Positions 1 to 13,000 of a DNA stretch of 64,000 bases are shown here, piece after piece. The notes below the pieces were generated by a model. The model searched no databases and was not told the DNA's origin. It saw nothing but the letters and a program-made list of their open reading frames with translations. A program made the position numbers and the translations under genes. The stretch's first letter is position 1, and each line of letters opens with the position of its first letter. The stretch spans positions 2,640,530 through 2,704,529 of the forward strand of contig JAVTLE010000023.1 of NCBI GenBank assembly GCA_033439295.1, in the 5' to 3' direction. This DNA is from Deuterostichococcus epilithicus (lineage: Eukaryota; Chlorophyta; Trebouxiophyceae; Prasiolales; Stichococcaceae).

Positions 1-3000
1 GAGTCACAATCGTGCACGCTCTGGCTCAAGGGTCGCGGACCAGATGCAGCTTCTGTCAGCGTGCCCCGCATGTCATCTGATGCTTGCTCTTGGAAACCCG
101 CTTCAGACAGGTGACCACCCCACCCACTGCTGTCTGCAGGCATCGGTGGGGGCAGCCAGCCTGGCTTCGACTTCTTCACTGAGCATGCTGTCACGATGCC
201 CGTGCTCAGCCTGGCCGTCGTTTCGGAGCAGCTGCCTCCGGGCGCCGAATCGCAGGTGGTTCATCAGCACTCTGCACTCGAGGCTGCCCCGCGCCCGGAG
301 CTGCCCTGAGGGCCACCGGCAAAGAAAGCCGTCCCCTACTCCTGGTGCTCTGTCATGTGCAGAGTCTGGTGTGCTGTCACCCGTTGACCGGCAGTGGACT
401 CCACTTCTTTCCTGTGGTGCTGCGTGCAGGCCGTGGCATTGTTCGTTGTGCAGCCGACTGCCATCCAGCAGTATGTGCTGGCGACGGCGCTGTGCCGCCC
501 CAACGCGGACGCGGTGTCTGCCCCGCAGCAGCAGGCGGCGCAGCCGCCGCCCAACCCGGCGATGTCGCCAGCCAGCTCAGCGCAGTCTTTGAGTAAGTCT
601 CTCGGGTTCAGGTTGGTCGACTGCCACCTCAGCTGGCGGCGTGTCCCGACAGAAGGCCGTAGCCTAGTGCTGCCACTCCTGATCTGCCTCCTGTTGTCAT
701 ATGCACGCCACATTGACTATCGTCACAACTCCTGACACTGTTGAGAGCTCACTAACTGTGACGTGTGCAGGTCGCGAGCGGACCACAACACCAGCGCCTG
801 CGCCCACGGTGTGTGTCTCGCCCATTGCGGCCGCAGGCAGCCCCGCAGGCAGCTTTGCCGGCTTCGGCAGCCGCAGCTCCCGCAGCGCATCCACTGGCGA
901 TGTGACCTCTGCGCCGACGTCCGCGCCGGAGGCTGAAGCCGCCAGCCTGAATGGCAGCGCAAAGGAGGCTCCTGCGGCAGAGCAGGCCGAGGCGCCGGCC
1001 CCAGCTCTTGCTGCACCGCACCCGCGGCTGCTGACGCCCAAGCAGCTCATGAAGCAGGTGTGCACCGTTCATGTGAATACCTTCAAGGAAAAGAGCCTGC
1101 TGCTCGGACCTTGGTCAGCAGCGAGCGAACCTCGCTTTGATGGTGTCTCAGCCAGTCAAATTGCAATTGCTGCCCCTCACGCCATGCTGCGCCGCTTGCG
1201 GCAGCGGCATTGCAGGTGTGCCTTGCCTCCTGCAGCAGCTTGTCACAGTCTGTGTCGTCCTCCTCAGGCTGCGGCGGGCCGAGCCGGCTCGCTGGAGAGC
1301 GACATCCACCTGCAGTCCCCTACATCCTCGACAGCCTCGTTTGGCGGCCTGAGTACTATGGTTGCGGCACCGACCTCCAGTGCTGGTACTGCTGTGGGTG
1401 TCCCCCAACCAACGGTGCGCACTGCTGCTGTGGCGGATCTCCTTGGATATCGTCGACACTGCAGATCACACTTTATGCACATTATGCAGAGCACAGCATG
1501 CAGAGGCGCTGCCTGGCGCATCAGCAGCAGCCCCACTGTCTGGCAGATGGGCGCGCGATGGCTCCGCACAGCTGCCGGGGGCTCAAAAGCCGCTCTCCTC
1601 TTGCCAAGCCGCGCTCCTCTCGCCATGACAGGCTAAGCCCGACAGTGAGGAGGCGGACAGTGCGGCATCAGACGGCGGGTCCAAGGCGCGGCTGCTGAAG
1701 CGGGCGCGTGCCGACTCGGACGCGGATCGCATGTTGCCGCCGGTAGTGAAGCCTCCGCCGCCCGCCGCGGCGCCGCACGAGGCGCCCGTAACGCCACCGC
1801 CGCCACCGCCGCGCACGCAGTCGCCCCCGGTGGGTGGCCAAGCTGCAACCCTGTCATCAAGCCCGTTTGTAATCGCTGTGATGCTGCCAGGATGGTTGAT
1901 GAGATGACGACAGCGACCACTGGACGGCTGCATCTTGAGGCTGACTGCAGGGCGTCAGTCAATCAGGTCTCGTGCCACAGCTGCATGCTCAGTGCATTGA
2001 CTTTGAGCCGTGCAGGCAACATCTCAGCTGCCGAGCAGCAATGCTGCAGCAACAGCCGCCTCACCGGCCTCGCTGGCGCAGGACGCCACCGCGGATGCGG
2101 GCTCACTCAATGCGGTGCTGGAAGCACAGGTGGGTGCCCTTGGTCATTCGTGGCAACTGTTCGAGCAGTCACTGTCCAAGTCACGAAGCGTACGGGGAAT
2201 CGTGGCAGCAGCTGCTGCTGCTCAAGGACGCAGCCCCGCGCAATTGGTTGTGGTTGACAGGCCATGCCAAGACGCAGCAGCGCTTTGGCGCACATGCAAG
2301 CGCGTGCTGCTCATCACGACACCCGGTGCTCAACCGCGCAGGCGGCCAGCCAGCGGCGGCTTGTGGCGCACCTCAACGCCAACTTCCGGGACGTGCTCAA
2401 GGCGATGCGGGGGGAGCTGGCCAAGGAGACGCGTCGCATGGAGGCCTCCATGGACGCGCGCCTCGCCCGCGCGCTGCAGGCCTCCGCCGCGCTCGTCAAG
2501 GCGCGCCAGCGTCGCCCGCCGTGTGCTGTGCAGGCTCTCTGGCAGGGGTCGTACCGGGCTCTGTTGAGGGCCTGCCCGTCAGGGTGCAGCCCCTCCTGAC
2601 ACCGTGTACGACGGCGCAACACTGCCGCCCGATCAGCGCTGACCTGCTCTTGAAGCATGACAAGGCCCGCCCTGCTGAGTGCAGGCGGAGCGGGAGACGC
2701 AGGCGGCCGCGCACCAGGCCGAGGTCCAGCGCCTGGCCGCCACCCTGACGCAGGTGCGCACCAGCCCGCCTTTGCTTCTGTATGGTCCGTGTTCCTGTTC
2801 TCCAGGAATCAGGTCAGCTGACTTGGGTCCAACGAGGCTGCTGCTTCGTGAAATGCACCAGGGCCTGGCGCAGCAGCTGCCGGCGCGGCTGGAGGAGAGT
2901 CTGCGGCGCGAGTTTGCCAACCTGTCGGCAGGCATTGGCGCCGCAGTGCGCGCCGCCATCGCCCAGACGCCGCTGCCCCAGGTGCGGCCGCCGTGCAGCT

Positions 3001-5018
3001 GTAATGATACTCATGCCCCAGCCTGTTCGAGTGGTCGAACGCCGTCAAATCAAGCCTCAGGCATACAGGCCATTGCACACAATGTTGCAAGAAACTCAGG
3101 TGCCTGCGGTGGGCAGCTAGCAAACCTGCCTGGGCTGGACACGTCTGGAACCCCCATTCACCATCACCACCACCGAAGGAGGGGCCGCACGGACTGGATT
3201 CATGTCATGTCTGGTGAAGGCGTCGCCGACGACGCCAGCGGCGGCAGCGGTGAACGAGAAGGAGCTGGCCGACAGGCTGCAGGCGGGGCTGGCCAAGCCG
3301 CTGGGGGCGGCGCTGCGCTCCGCCGTCGAGCGCCAGCTGCTGCCCTCCATGGAGCGCTCCCTCGGCGAGGCCTTCCGCCAGGTGTGTGGGTGTGGGCCGA
3401 GCCGATGCTTCCGTCCGGCTGCGGCGCCGCTGGCCTGCGGTCTCCAGCTTCCTTCCAGTGGGCTTGCTCACGCATGCACCGGGAGGTTGTACTGGCTGCG
3501 CTGCAGCAGCACGTGCGCACTCCGATGGTCGCCTGGCAGCTCAGGGCGGCCGTGTGTTGCCTCTTGCAGGTGGACGCGACCCTGGCGACGGGCTTCCGGG
3601 AACATGCACAGGCGGGCGCCGTGCCCGCCGCCGCCGCCGCCGCCTCGTTGCAGGCCTGCCTGGATCAGGTGGGCCTCATGCCCCCAAACCACTCCGGCGC
3701 TTGGAGCATACCAATATTCATGAGCTTCTACATTGTCCTCAGGACTGAGCTCCCAATCTGGTCACAGGAGCACAGAGGTCCGCCCAGCCACAAGGGCAGC
3801 CCACCAGTGGTGGGCGCTCAGCCGTGGCTGTGCTGTGCCGTAGGCGGGCGCAGTCGTGGACGCAATGAAGGACGAGCTGGCAGAGGGGCAGCGCTCGCTG
3901 GTGGCCCTGGCCACCGGCCGCGCTGCTGGCGGCGAGGCGGCGGCCCTCGAGCCACCGGCAGACCCCACCGTCGAGCTGGCCGCCCTGCTGCACGACCGCC
4001 GGTGAGCGTCAACCCCTCCTCCCAACATTACGCATCGGGATGACGACACTCAATCTTGGGCGGATCTTGGCGAGTCGTCACGTACGCATGCAGCATATGG
4101 GGGGATGTCTGCAAGGCGCGGCAGCAGGGGCTGCACACCAGGCGGTGCTGCAGCTGACGTGCAGCCGTGCCCGCTGTGCAGCTACGAGGAGGCGTTCACC
4201 AAGGCGCTGAGCCTGAGCGATGTGTCCACCGTTACCTGGCTGTGCAACCAGCTGGACCCCACTATCCTGTCCCAGGTGCGTGCCGCCTCCCAACAGACAT
4301 GTCCGCACGCCTGCTGAGCTGGTTCCTCGATATAAAGCTGACAGCTCGACTTTGCTGGTGCTGAACTTGGCTGCATTTCCTCCTGGGCTGGTCCGACAGC
4401 CAGGTGTGCGCCGCTTGAGGCACGTCTGGTCGGTAGCACACGCAATTGGCACAGCAACCGAATGCACGAACAGGCCACGCTGAACCTAACTTTCAACATC
4501 GCTGTTTGAATGTCGCTGCACTCTTATGCAGGAGCCGGCGGCGGTGAGCCAGGGCGTGCTGTTGTCGCTGCTGCAGCAGCTGGGCACGGACCTGGCGGGG
4601 CTGCCCCCCACGGTGCTGCCCTGGATCCGGGAGGCAGCCCTCGCCCTCGACCCCCAGGTGCCGTCCACGTTTAGTGCTGAGCAGCCCACAGGCGTCTTGT
4701 GCCTCGCCTGCAGTGCGCACGGACTCGCGCCCATCGCCCTCTGCACGCCAGCGGTGGCGCACGCCTTCTGGGCGAGCCATGATCGCAGGGACGCTGTCAT
4801 TGCGCTGCACACTCCGCCTGCCCTCTGAATCCACGACTGCTGGACATCCTTGCGGCTTTTGCTTGCAGGATCCGCTGCTGGCGGCGCACATGAAGCCCAT
4901 CCTGGACGAGCTGTTCGGGGCGCTGCAGGCGCGCGCAGCAGGCGCCGCCGGCCCCGAGTCAGCCACCCTGCGCCTCGTCATCCACGTCGTGAACAGCCTG
5001 CGGATGCAGTGCCGCTGA
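1..5018 (+). CDS. EDC4: EDC4/VARICOSE-like mRNA decapping scaffold (5' end outside window)
   Basis: The product is the C-terminal part of the decapping scaffold that brings DCP2 and DCP1 together in cytoplasmic P-bodies. Exon 140 to about 257 encodes FDFFTEHAVTMPVLSL, and the exon near 434-591 encodes QPTAIQQYVLATALC; both match the region after the WD40 domain of plant VARICOSE. Next come Pro/Ser-rich linker exons (about 771-1056 and 1632-1829). Amphipathic helical exons follow between 2014 and 4001, including HLNANFRDVLKAMRGELAKE and KELADRLQAGLAKPLGAALR. The conserved C-terminal domain is split over 4181-4275 (YEEAFTKALSLSDVSTVTWL), 4531-4656 (SQGVLLSLLQQL) and 4869-5018 (LRLVIHVVNSLRMQCR, then stop). 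The WD40 repeats lie upstream of the window. The family call is firm; some internal exon borders, mainly 2520-3240, are approximate. Confidence 0.9.
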
Positions 5019-5638
5019 CCGCTCTGCGGTGGCATATGGGTGATGCTCGGGTGGGCCCCTGGCGTGCCGTGCGGAGCAGTCAGACAGTTGTCTGTTGTGC
5101 CGTAGTTGCAGTGGAATGGCTGGGCTGTGCCACTGCAGCACATTGCAGAGTCGCAGCTTCCGGTAGCTTATTCAGATCTGGGTGATCACGACCCAAAGAA
5201 CCGTGGTTCCACAGAAGTCACCGCGCTCCCTGGCTTGCCAATTACCTAGAAAATCGCCCGATGGCTACTGGACGCAATTGGCGGTGTCATGGCCCTCGAT
5301 CAGTAGTTAGCGATTCCTCGAGCAACGCCAGTGGCTGTCATTCACAATTATTAGCTGCGATTTCTGATGTCAAAGTTCGATTGCCAGCAGCCCAGCTGGC
5401 CGCATGAGGTGCTCAATCCCTGCACCTGCCGAAGTGCAACCACTCATTCAATTTGTCATTTGTGGCTGTGGCAAACGGTTGCAGCCTTCATATATAAGGG
5501 ACATACAGTTCACAGGATGGCAAGAGAACAAACACTGCGCTTGTAGCTAGTCAGGCCAGTGCACCTTACTGGGGTGAAGAAAATGGCGTCTATGACTTCA
5601 AGCAGCGTGAGCTCTCGCTAGGACGCTTACATTGCGAA
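5019..5638. other. intergenic, convergent gene ends
   Basis: This holds the 3' flanks of the EDC4-like gene (+) and ADAT2 (-). I see no coding exon. A TATA-like stretch (TATATAAGGG near 5491) is followed by only a nine-codon reading frame, so any transcript from it would be noncoding or spurious. Confidence 0.5.
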
Positions 5639-6863
<1,225 letters not shown>

Positions 6864-7149
6864 GCGAAGAGGTGCAGCCTTCTGCGCACTGCGCGTCCAG
6901 CTGCAGAGGGTCAGCAACAGCTTTTCAATCGATTGAATACTCAGATCGCTGCGAATGCAAAGCGACTAAGTAAGCCATGGCGAGCTTCCGGAACCAATTT
7001 GTGTCTCGGAAGTCCTCAGCCCATGCCGTCCAGTTCGTGGTTGCCACGGGTGGATTGTTCGTCAGGTTTTTAATCGTCGTGCTGACTGCTGATCACACGA
7101 GTGGCTGCACTATCACGACGCCAAGAGGCGTGACCCAAAAGCCAGCATC
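6864..7149. promoter_or_regulatory. shared upstream region of ADAT2 and the TPR gene
   Basis: These 286 bases separate two divergent start codons, so they must hold both promoters or a bidirectional one. I see no clear TATA box in good position for either gene. Confidence 0.45.
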
Positions 7150-9630
7150 ATGTCAGACGAGTGCAGATACAAGATCGTCTACGTGCCCGCTGAGATGTAA
7201 GCCGCTGCTGCTTGTTCATGCAACCTGTCTACACTGGCATACGACACACGCTAGTATCTGGGACATTGATCTTGCACTGAAAATCATGCTGCCGTCTGCG
7301 GCTGCAGCTCAGAGCCGCTGCAGGAGTGGGAACTCTCGTCTTCGAGAGAGCGTCTTGTGGAGAGCCTCCTGGACCGGCTCAAGGTCGTTTCAGGGTCCAA
7401 CTTGATTCCGCGGACCTGCACTGGCCCGAGTCAAGCCGAGCGAGCCAGCGCATATGACTGCTGCCGGCGGCTGCGGCATGATCACCGCTGCTTTACGGGA
7501 ATTCCGCCGTGTACAGACGGAAGACATTGTCTGTTTTGTGCTGCAGGACCACTTTGCGTCTAAGAGCCCCAAGAAGACCTCTGCGCAGCTGAAGCGGCAG
7601 CATGCAGAGCTGATCAAGAACCTACCGGCGGGCACGCATATTGATGACCGCATGCTGCAGGTCGCCACCTCCATGCAGATGGTGCGCCAAAGTCTCAATT
7701 TCAAATCAGACACTGCAAGCGGTCGTGCGCGCACTGGGGCGCCACCGTCTGCCATGCTGCGACGCCCATCTGCACTCGCTATCTACTGTGATCTTTGGAC
7801 CGGGCGCGCACGACAAAGCAGGAGCGCTGCAAGCTGTGACAAGTGCATGCCGAGGAAGTCTTTGACGATGGAGGTCTGGCCGCGGCGGAGGTGGAGATGA
7901 CATTGCTGCTGTCAGCGCCGCAGAATCGGTTTGTGACAGTCAGTGATGACCTGATCGGGTGGCGCCTCCAGCGCAGGTGGAGAACATTGCGCTGCTGTCG
8001 AATGCGCCGCAGTACGGCTTTGTGGGCGTCAACATGTATGTGGACGACGAGGGCAGCATCAAGGACCTGCCGCTCAACCTGCGCGCGTCGGACATTGCCA
8101 GCTGCTGCGCAAAGCCCATGGAGGTGGTCTGTCGAACATTGATTGTTGACAGGGTTGCATCCTTCCTCTGGGGCTGCAGCCAGCAGGACCTTCTCTGTGG
8201 CTTGCAGCTGGTGCACACGTGGCATAGCAATTCTTGGGCAGCAGCATCACCTGAAAAGTGATGGTTGTAGACTTTATCGTGTGTGCTGATGCTGACGCTC
8301 GCAGCTGCTTCCAGGTGCGGGGGGATGCATTCCTATCGCGCGTCCTGGACGATGGTGACGCCTTCGACCGTATGGACCTGCTGGTTTCGGGTGCGGCATT
8401 TTCAACCTTGCCTCAACTTGGGGAGTTGCTGTGCCGCGCAGGTCTTAGAGAACATCTATCTTCATCTGGCCGTGGTGGAAAGCCCAGCAGTGGATTTTTG
8501 CTAGGATGCACAGCGTCGCTCAGTGTTAAGGCGCCTGCAGCATGTGTCATGGCGCAAGATACGTATCGGGTGTATCAAGCCTCACGAGACAGCCATGTTG
8601 TGCACGTGATTGGTGGCCTGCGGCGCTGTGCAGAGGTGTCCAGCACCGCGCAATGGGTGCGCGATGCGGCAGCGCAGAATCGGAGCAAGCAGTCGCAGGC
8701 CAGCCCGGAGCAGCTCAAGGCACAGCTGCTGCAGCGCAGCTCGCCGGCAGCTGCTCCAGCAGCAGCGGCGGCGGCGCCACCGGCACAGCTGCCGCCGCCT
8801 CCGCCGCCACCGGCCAGCCCCGCGGAGCAGGCCAAGGCCGCGGGCAACATGGCCTTTGCAGCTGGAGAGTACGCAGAGGTGCGGATCGACAAGAGAATGA
8901 ACAGGCCCTGCTCGAAGGACGCGCGGCCGGCAAAGCTGTGTGCGAGTGCATCTCGGGTGACATGCGCCACATGCGCAGCACGCACTGCTGTTTCTGGTGC
9001 CGGCGCATCTGGAGGATCTGCTCGATAGTGCGGTAAGCGAATTGAGGCTGCTCCGCATGTGGTGGCGGGCACAGGCCGTCCAGCAGTACAGCAAGGCGCT
9101 GGAGCATGACCCGCAGCTGTCGGCGGCGCTCAACAACCGGGCGCTGGCGCACCTGAAGCTGGGACGGTATACAGAGGCGCAGGCGGACGCCGGCGCGGTG
9201 CTGGCGGCGCAGCCGCGCAACGTCAAGGCGCTGCTCCGGCAGGCGAATGCCAGGCAAGCTGATTTGAGCTGGATTTCAATGACCGATGGGCGTTTGCTGT
9301 CGTCACTCGCAGCACTGCCGGATGCGTTTTCTCGTGCACGGACTCGATAGCCACGTGACCGACTGAATTGCCGGGCGGCAGCTGTTGCAGGATCGCATGA
9401 GTGCCGCTGCCACGTCAGACGTGGTCATGCTGTGCTGCAGGGAGAGTCTGGGGCAGTCAGACTGCGCGTTGGCAGACTACCGGGCTGTCCTGGCGCTGGA
9501 GCCACAGAACAAAGAGGCGCAGGCGAAGTCGGAGGCACTGTCAGAAGCGGCAGCCCGGCGGCAGCCTGCAGCTGCAGAGCAGGGCTTGGGACAAGGAGCA
9601 GTAGTTGAGGAACCCATGGCGGAGGGGTAA
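7150..9630 (+). CDS. TPR protein with unrecognised conserved-looking N-terminal domain
   Basis: Exon 1 (7150-7196, MSDECRYKIVYVPAE) joins in phase to exon 7308-7383 (SEPLQEWELSSSRERLVES). It is followed by DHFASKSPKKTSAQLKRQ (from 7549), VENIALLSNAPQYGFVGVNM and DDEGSIKDLPLNLRASDIA (7976-8124), RGDAFLSRVLDDGDAFDRMD (from 8315) and VSSTAQWVRDAAAQN (from about 8632). A poly-Ala/Pro linker then leads into tetratricopeptide repeats: AEQAKAAGNMAFAAGEYAE, AVQQYSKALEHDPQLSAALN (from 9075), and a last repeat DCALADYRAVLALEPQNKEA (from 9441) before a Glu-rich tail. The TPR unit resembles co-chaperone type TPRs. I cannot name the N-terminal 180-residue module; the phrase FLSRVLDDGDAFDRMD suggests a structured domain. 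A Hsp90/Hsp70 co-chaperone or assembly factor is a guess. Confidence 0.75.
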
Positions 9631-10010
9631 CATGTGCATCATGGCAGCTGTGGATTCGGTGCTGCAGTTTTCATGCTGAAGAGCTCTAAACAGGGACCAC
9701 AACTGACCAGCTACCTGCCGACGACCACCACAATCTTGCAGCGCAGTTTTGACCCTAGACCTCTTCACGAGCGGCACCTAAGCCCAATGATCAACTTTGA
9801 TGAAATGCCACCGACCCAGAGCCTTCATGTACCTGTTCCAACAGCGATCCACCCCTCAACATTGGCGTTAGGTTCCTAAACCAAATATTTCCTCGCATCA
9901 ATTTGCCTCCCTGTGCCAACGTGCCCCCTCTACCAGGCGCAGCAGCAGCTGGTTGCCCAGCTTGCAGATCTTCGCCCCAGCCGCATGGTCGGCTGCGCGC
10001 AACAACCCCT
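9631..10010. other. intergenic, convergent gene ends
   Basis: This is 3' flank of the TPR gene (+) and the transaldolase-like gene (-). No coding exon or structured element is visible. Confidence 0.5.
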
Positions 10011-13000
10011 CTACTCGGCATCGATGGCGATGCTGGACATGTCCGGGATGAGGCGCTCCACGGCTTCCACCAGTCCCTGCACCCCCTGCTGCAGCAGCTC
10101 CAGCCCCGCCTGTGGAGGGTGAGATGCAAGAATTCAGGTGTAGTTTGGTAGATGCCGCAAAGTGGACTGTCCGGGCTGGAGACGCAACCTGCAACCCTCT
10201 GCGGCAGCTGCTGGGCGGGCTGCCTCCTCAGACAGGTTGATGGCCGTCACAACATCCTGTCACGGAAATGCAGACCGCGCAGCGGCACAATATCGAGCGC
10301 GGGCAAGGGCGGAGGCACGTCTCTGGCCACTGGTGGTCATCGGGCACTACCATCCGCACACATCACACCTTGGGAGACACACGGCAGCAGCACTCGTGCG
10401 GCATCCTGGCAAGCAGTTCAGCAATTCATTTTGAGGGGCAGCAGAGCAGCACACCCGGTCCAGGCCCTCCTGGAAGGACTCTTTTGTCACTGGCGCGGTG
10501 TCCTGCTGCGAAAACTCCTCCTCGGCGGCGCCGGCGGGCGACAGCCGCCGCTCGATGGTGTCCCCTGTCTCGGCGGAGCCTGGCACAGCAGTTCATGGCA
10601 ACCGTTCGATGCCAGTCGGGGGCACAGTAGGGCATGCTTGCACCGGGTCTTCAATGAGGCGGGAGCGGCACTGGGGTCCGTGTCAGCACAGACTGCAGCT
10701 GCCTGAACATGCCCACAGTCATGTCTGTCGTAACACTGGCCTGGACGTGGAAATGAGGCCGGGGGTCCTTATCGTCCTCAGATAGCCCACCGGACAAGCC
10801 GTCGTTGTAGCCACTCATCGTGGCGGATGCCTGCAGCGACTTCAGCACGCTGGGGCTGACGGTCATGTAGTCCACGCCCGCCAGCTCAAATGCCTCTGCA
10901 GATCACACATTGCCATTGCAGATCAGGAACAGGGCTTTTAAGCAAGCCTAAAGATCTCGTGATCTGTGGGGTGTTTCAGAGCTCTGACAACTCTACCCCG
11001 ATCTGGTCCGGCTCAGGAACTCCGTCGCACAGGGCAAAGCTTGCACTTCGAGGCGCTGCGGCGCAGCAGAGCCAGTGGAGGTCCAGGAGGGGAGGCAGTG
11101 AAACTTGGGCGGGCGCGCCTTCGCTGGTGCGCACGCCAGAGACCATGACCTTGGTGCGGCCCTGCGTTTGCTGCTGCACGTAGTTGTAGATGCGCTGCAC
11201 CAGTCCGATGCCCGGGTTGCCGCCCTGGCCCGGCAGCGTGCCCGCGTCCTGCCGCGGCCCCTGCAGTCGCGATGCGACAGCTGTCTCCCATCGCGCTTGG
11301 CTTGCCCATGAACGAGCCGCACATTCGTGACACCTGTCGCGTTGCAAGCACACATGTGCCCCCCCCCCGAGTGGCGGCAAATGCTGCCGATGACAACAGG
11401 AGTCTCACCGGCAGCCACCGCCAGGCGCCTTGCTTCAGCCTGGACTTATCTCTCTGCTGCTGACAACCATATGTGCATGATGCGCACCTTGGGGTCGCGG
11501 ATGGCACCCGGGTTGCGCTGGTAAAAGTCGCCGATGCGGCCGACATTGGGGCTCAGGACGCTGACGCCCACCTGCGCCGCCGCGGCTGCCTGCACAAAGC
11601 TGCGTGCCGACAGGAGACGAGGGCGTCATTCCTGGCATCAGTCCATGCGATCGTCCGTGCGGTCTTGCCTGGACGTGGCAATGAGTCCGATCACAGCTCA
11701 GTGCAGCGACCACTTGGCTGTGGAAGACCTAGGCTGCGCCACAGTCTGGTGCAGCATGATGATCTGCACTGCGACATGCACTCTCCTCAGTGGGACAAGG
11801 CTTTTGTTTTGCTCATCGCCAGTGCGTTCTAACCCTATCCTGTGACCTCGCAGCACAGACATCGGCTGCGCTGGAGACAAGACAGTCGTCGCCCGAGAGG
11901 GTGCCGTCACAGGCACACGAACCGGCGCGCTGATCGTGCAACCGCCGGCGCTGGGCCAGGCGATGAAGAGGTGCATTTCGGCTGGAATTAGGCTTTGGCC
12001 ATGTGGCACAAAAGCAGGGTCGTCACAGCACCTGTAGACCATGATGATGTGGGTGGCTGCGCCCTCAGCCTCCAGCACCTTGGCGGCCTGGATGCCCTGC
12101 AGGTAAACGGCGGGATAATTTCGGTGCAACCTCAAAGTCGTTCAGCAAATCCAACACGCGGCGTTGAACAACAGTGCGAATACAAATTTCTCGATTGCTC
12201 CAGCATGCGGGCCGAATGCCAGTGCACATGGGGTGCATGGACGAGCACCTCCCAGGTGGCGGGGATGCGCAGCAGGTACTTGTCCTTCGGCACACCCAGC
12301 TCCTGGAACAAGGCCACCAGGTTGCGCCCCCGCTCCACCACCGCGTCTGCCCACAGCAGCACGTGCGCGGCTTGTCAGCACGGTGCCACACATGGACGAG
12401 GCTTGGCGAGCGGACGCCGCTTCACAGGTTGCGCCCCCGCTCTGCTACAGTTGCCCGGCAGCGCGGCTTGTCGGTACGGCACGCTCTGCCAAGACAATCA
12501 TGGCCCACAACTAGCGGGCCAGGTCCACCCCATCAGATGTGTGTGCAAAACGGCGTAGGAGGCAGGCCGGACGCATGCGTCGCCCTCCAAGCAGTACACG
12601 GCGTAAATTGGCAAAGTTTCAGGCAGGAAAGTGCCACGTGCAGTTCAGCCCTCGGTCCACCCACCAGTGTCGAAGGCGGTTCGGGGGTCTACTTCCGTCG
12701 ACACGCGGCCCTCCACCTGCTGCGCAAAGATAGCGGCGACGTTGACGAGCGCCTTGTCCAGCTGACAGGCCGCCTTTGCGTCGCCGCCCAGCGCCGCGCA
12801 CTTGTCGTACACCAGCGCCCGCTCCACAGCGGTCTGCAGTATGAGGACGCTGCCAGGCGTGTCACGAGGGGAACTGCGCGGGCTGCTGTTGGGAACATTG
12901 CATGGTCCGTCTTGGCATAGGATGGCACTAAACGTGGGGCATTGCACCCTGCATGGGTAGCAGAGTTGCGGAAGCGAATACGTATAAAGAGCGACAGGCG

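Noticed and set aside
701-1636. 311-codon plus-strand open frame as a separate gene
   Set aside because: It only runs through introns of the EDC4-like gene; the parts with clear composition are two exons of that gene.
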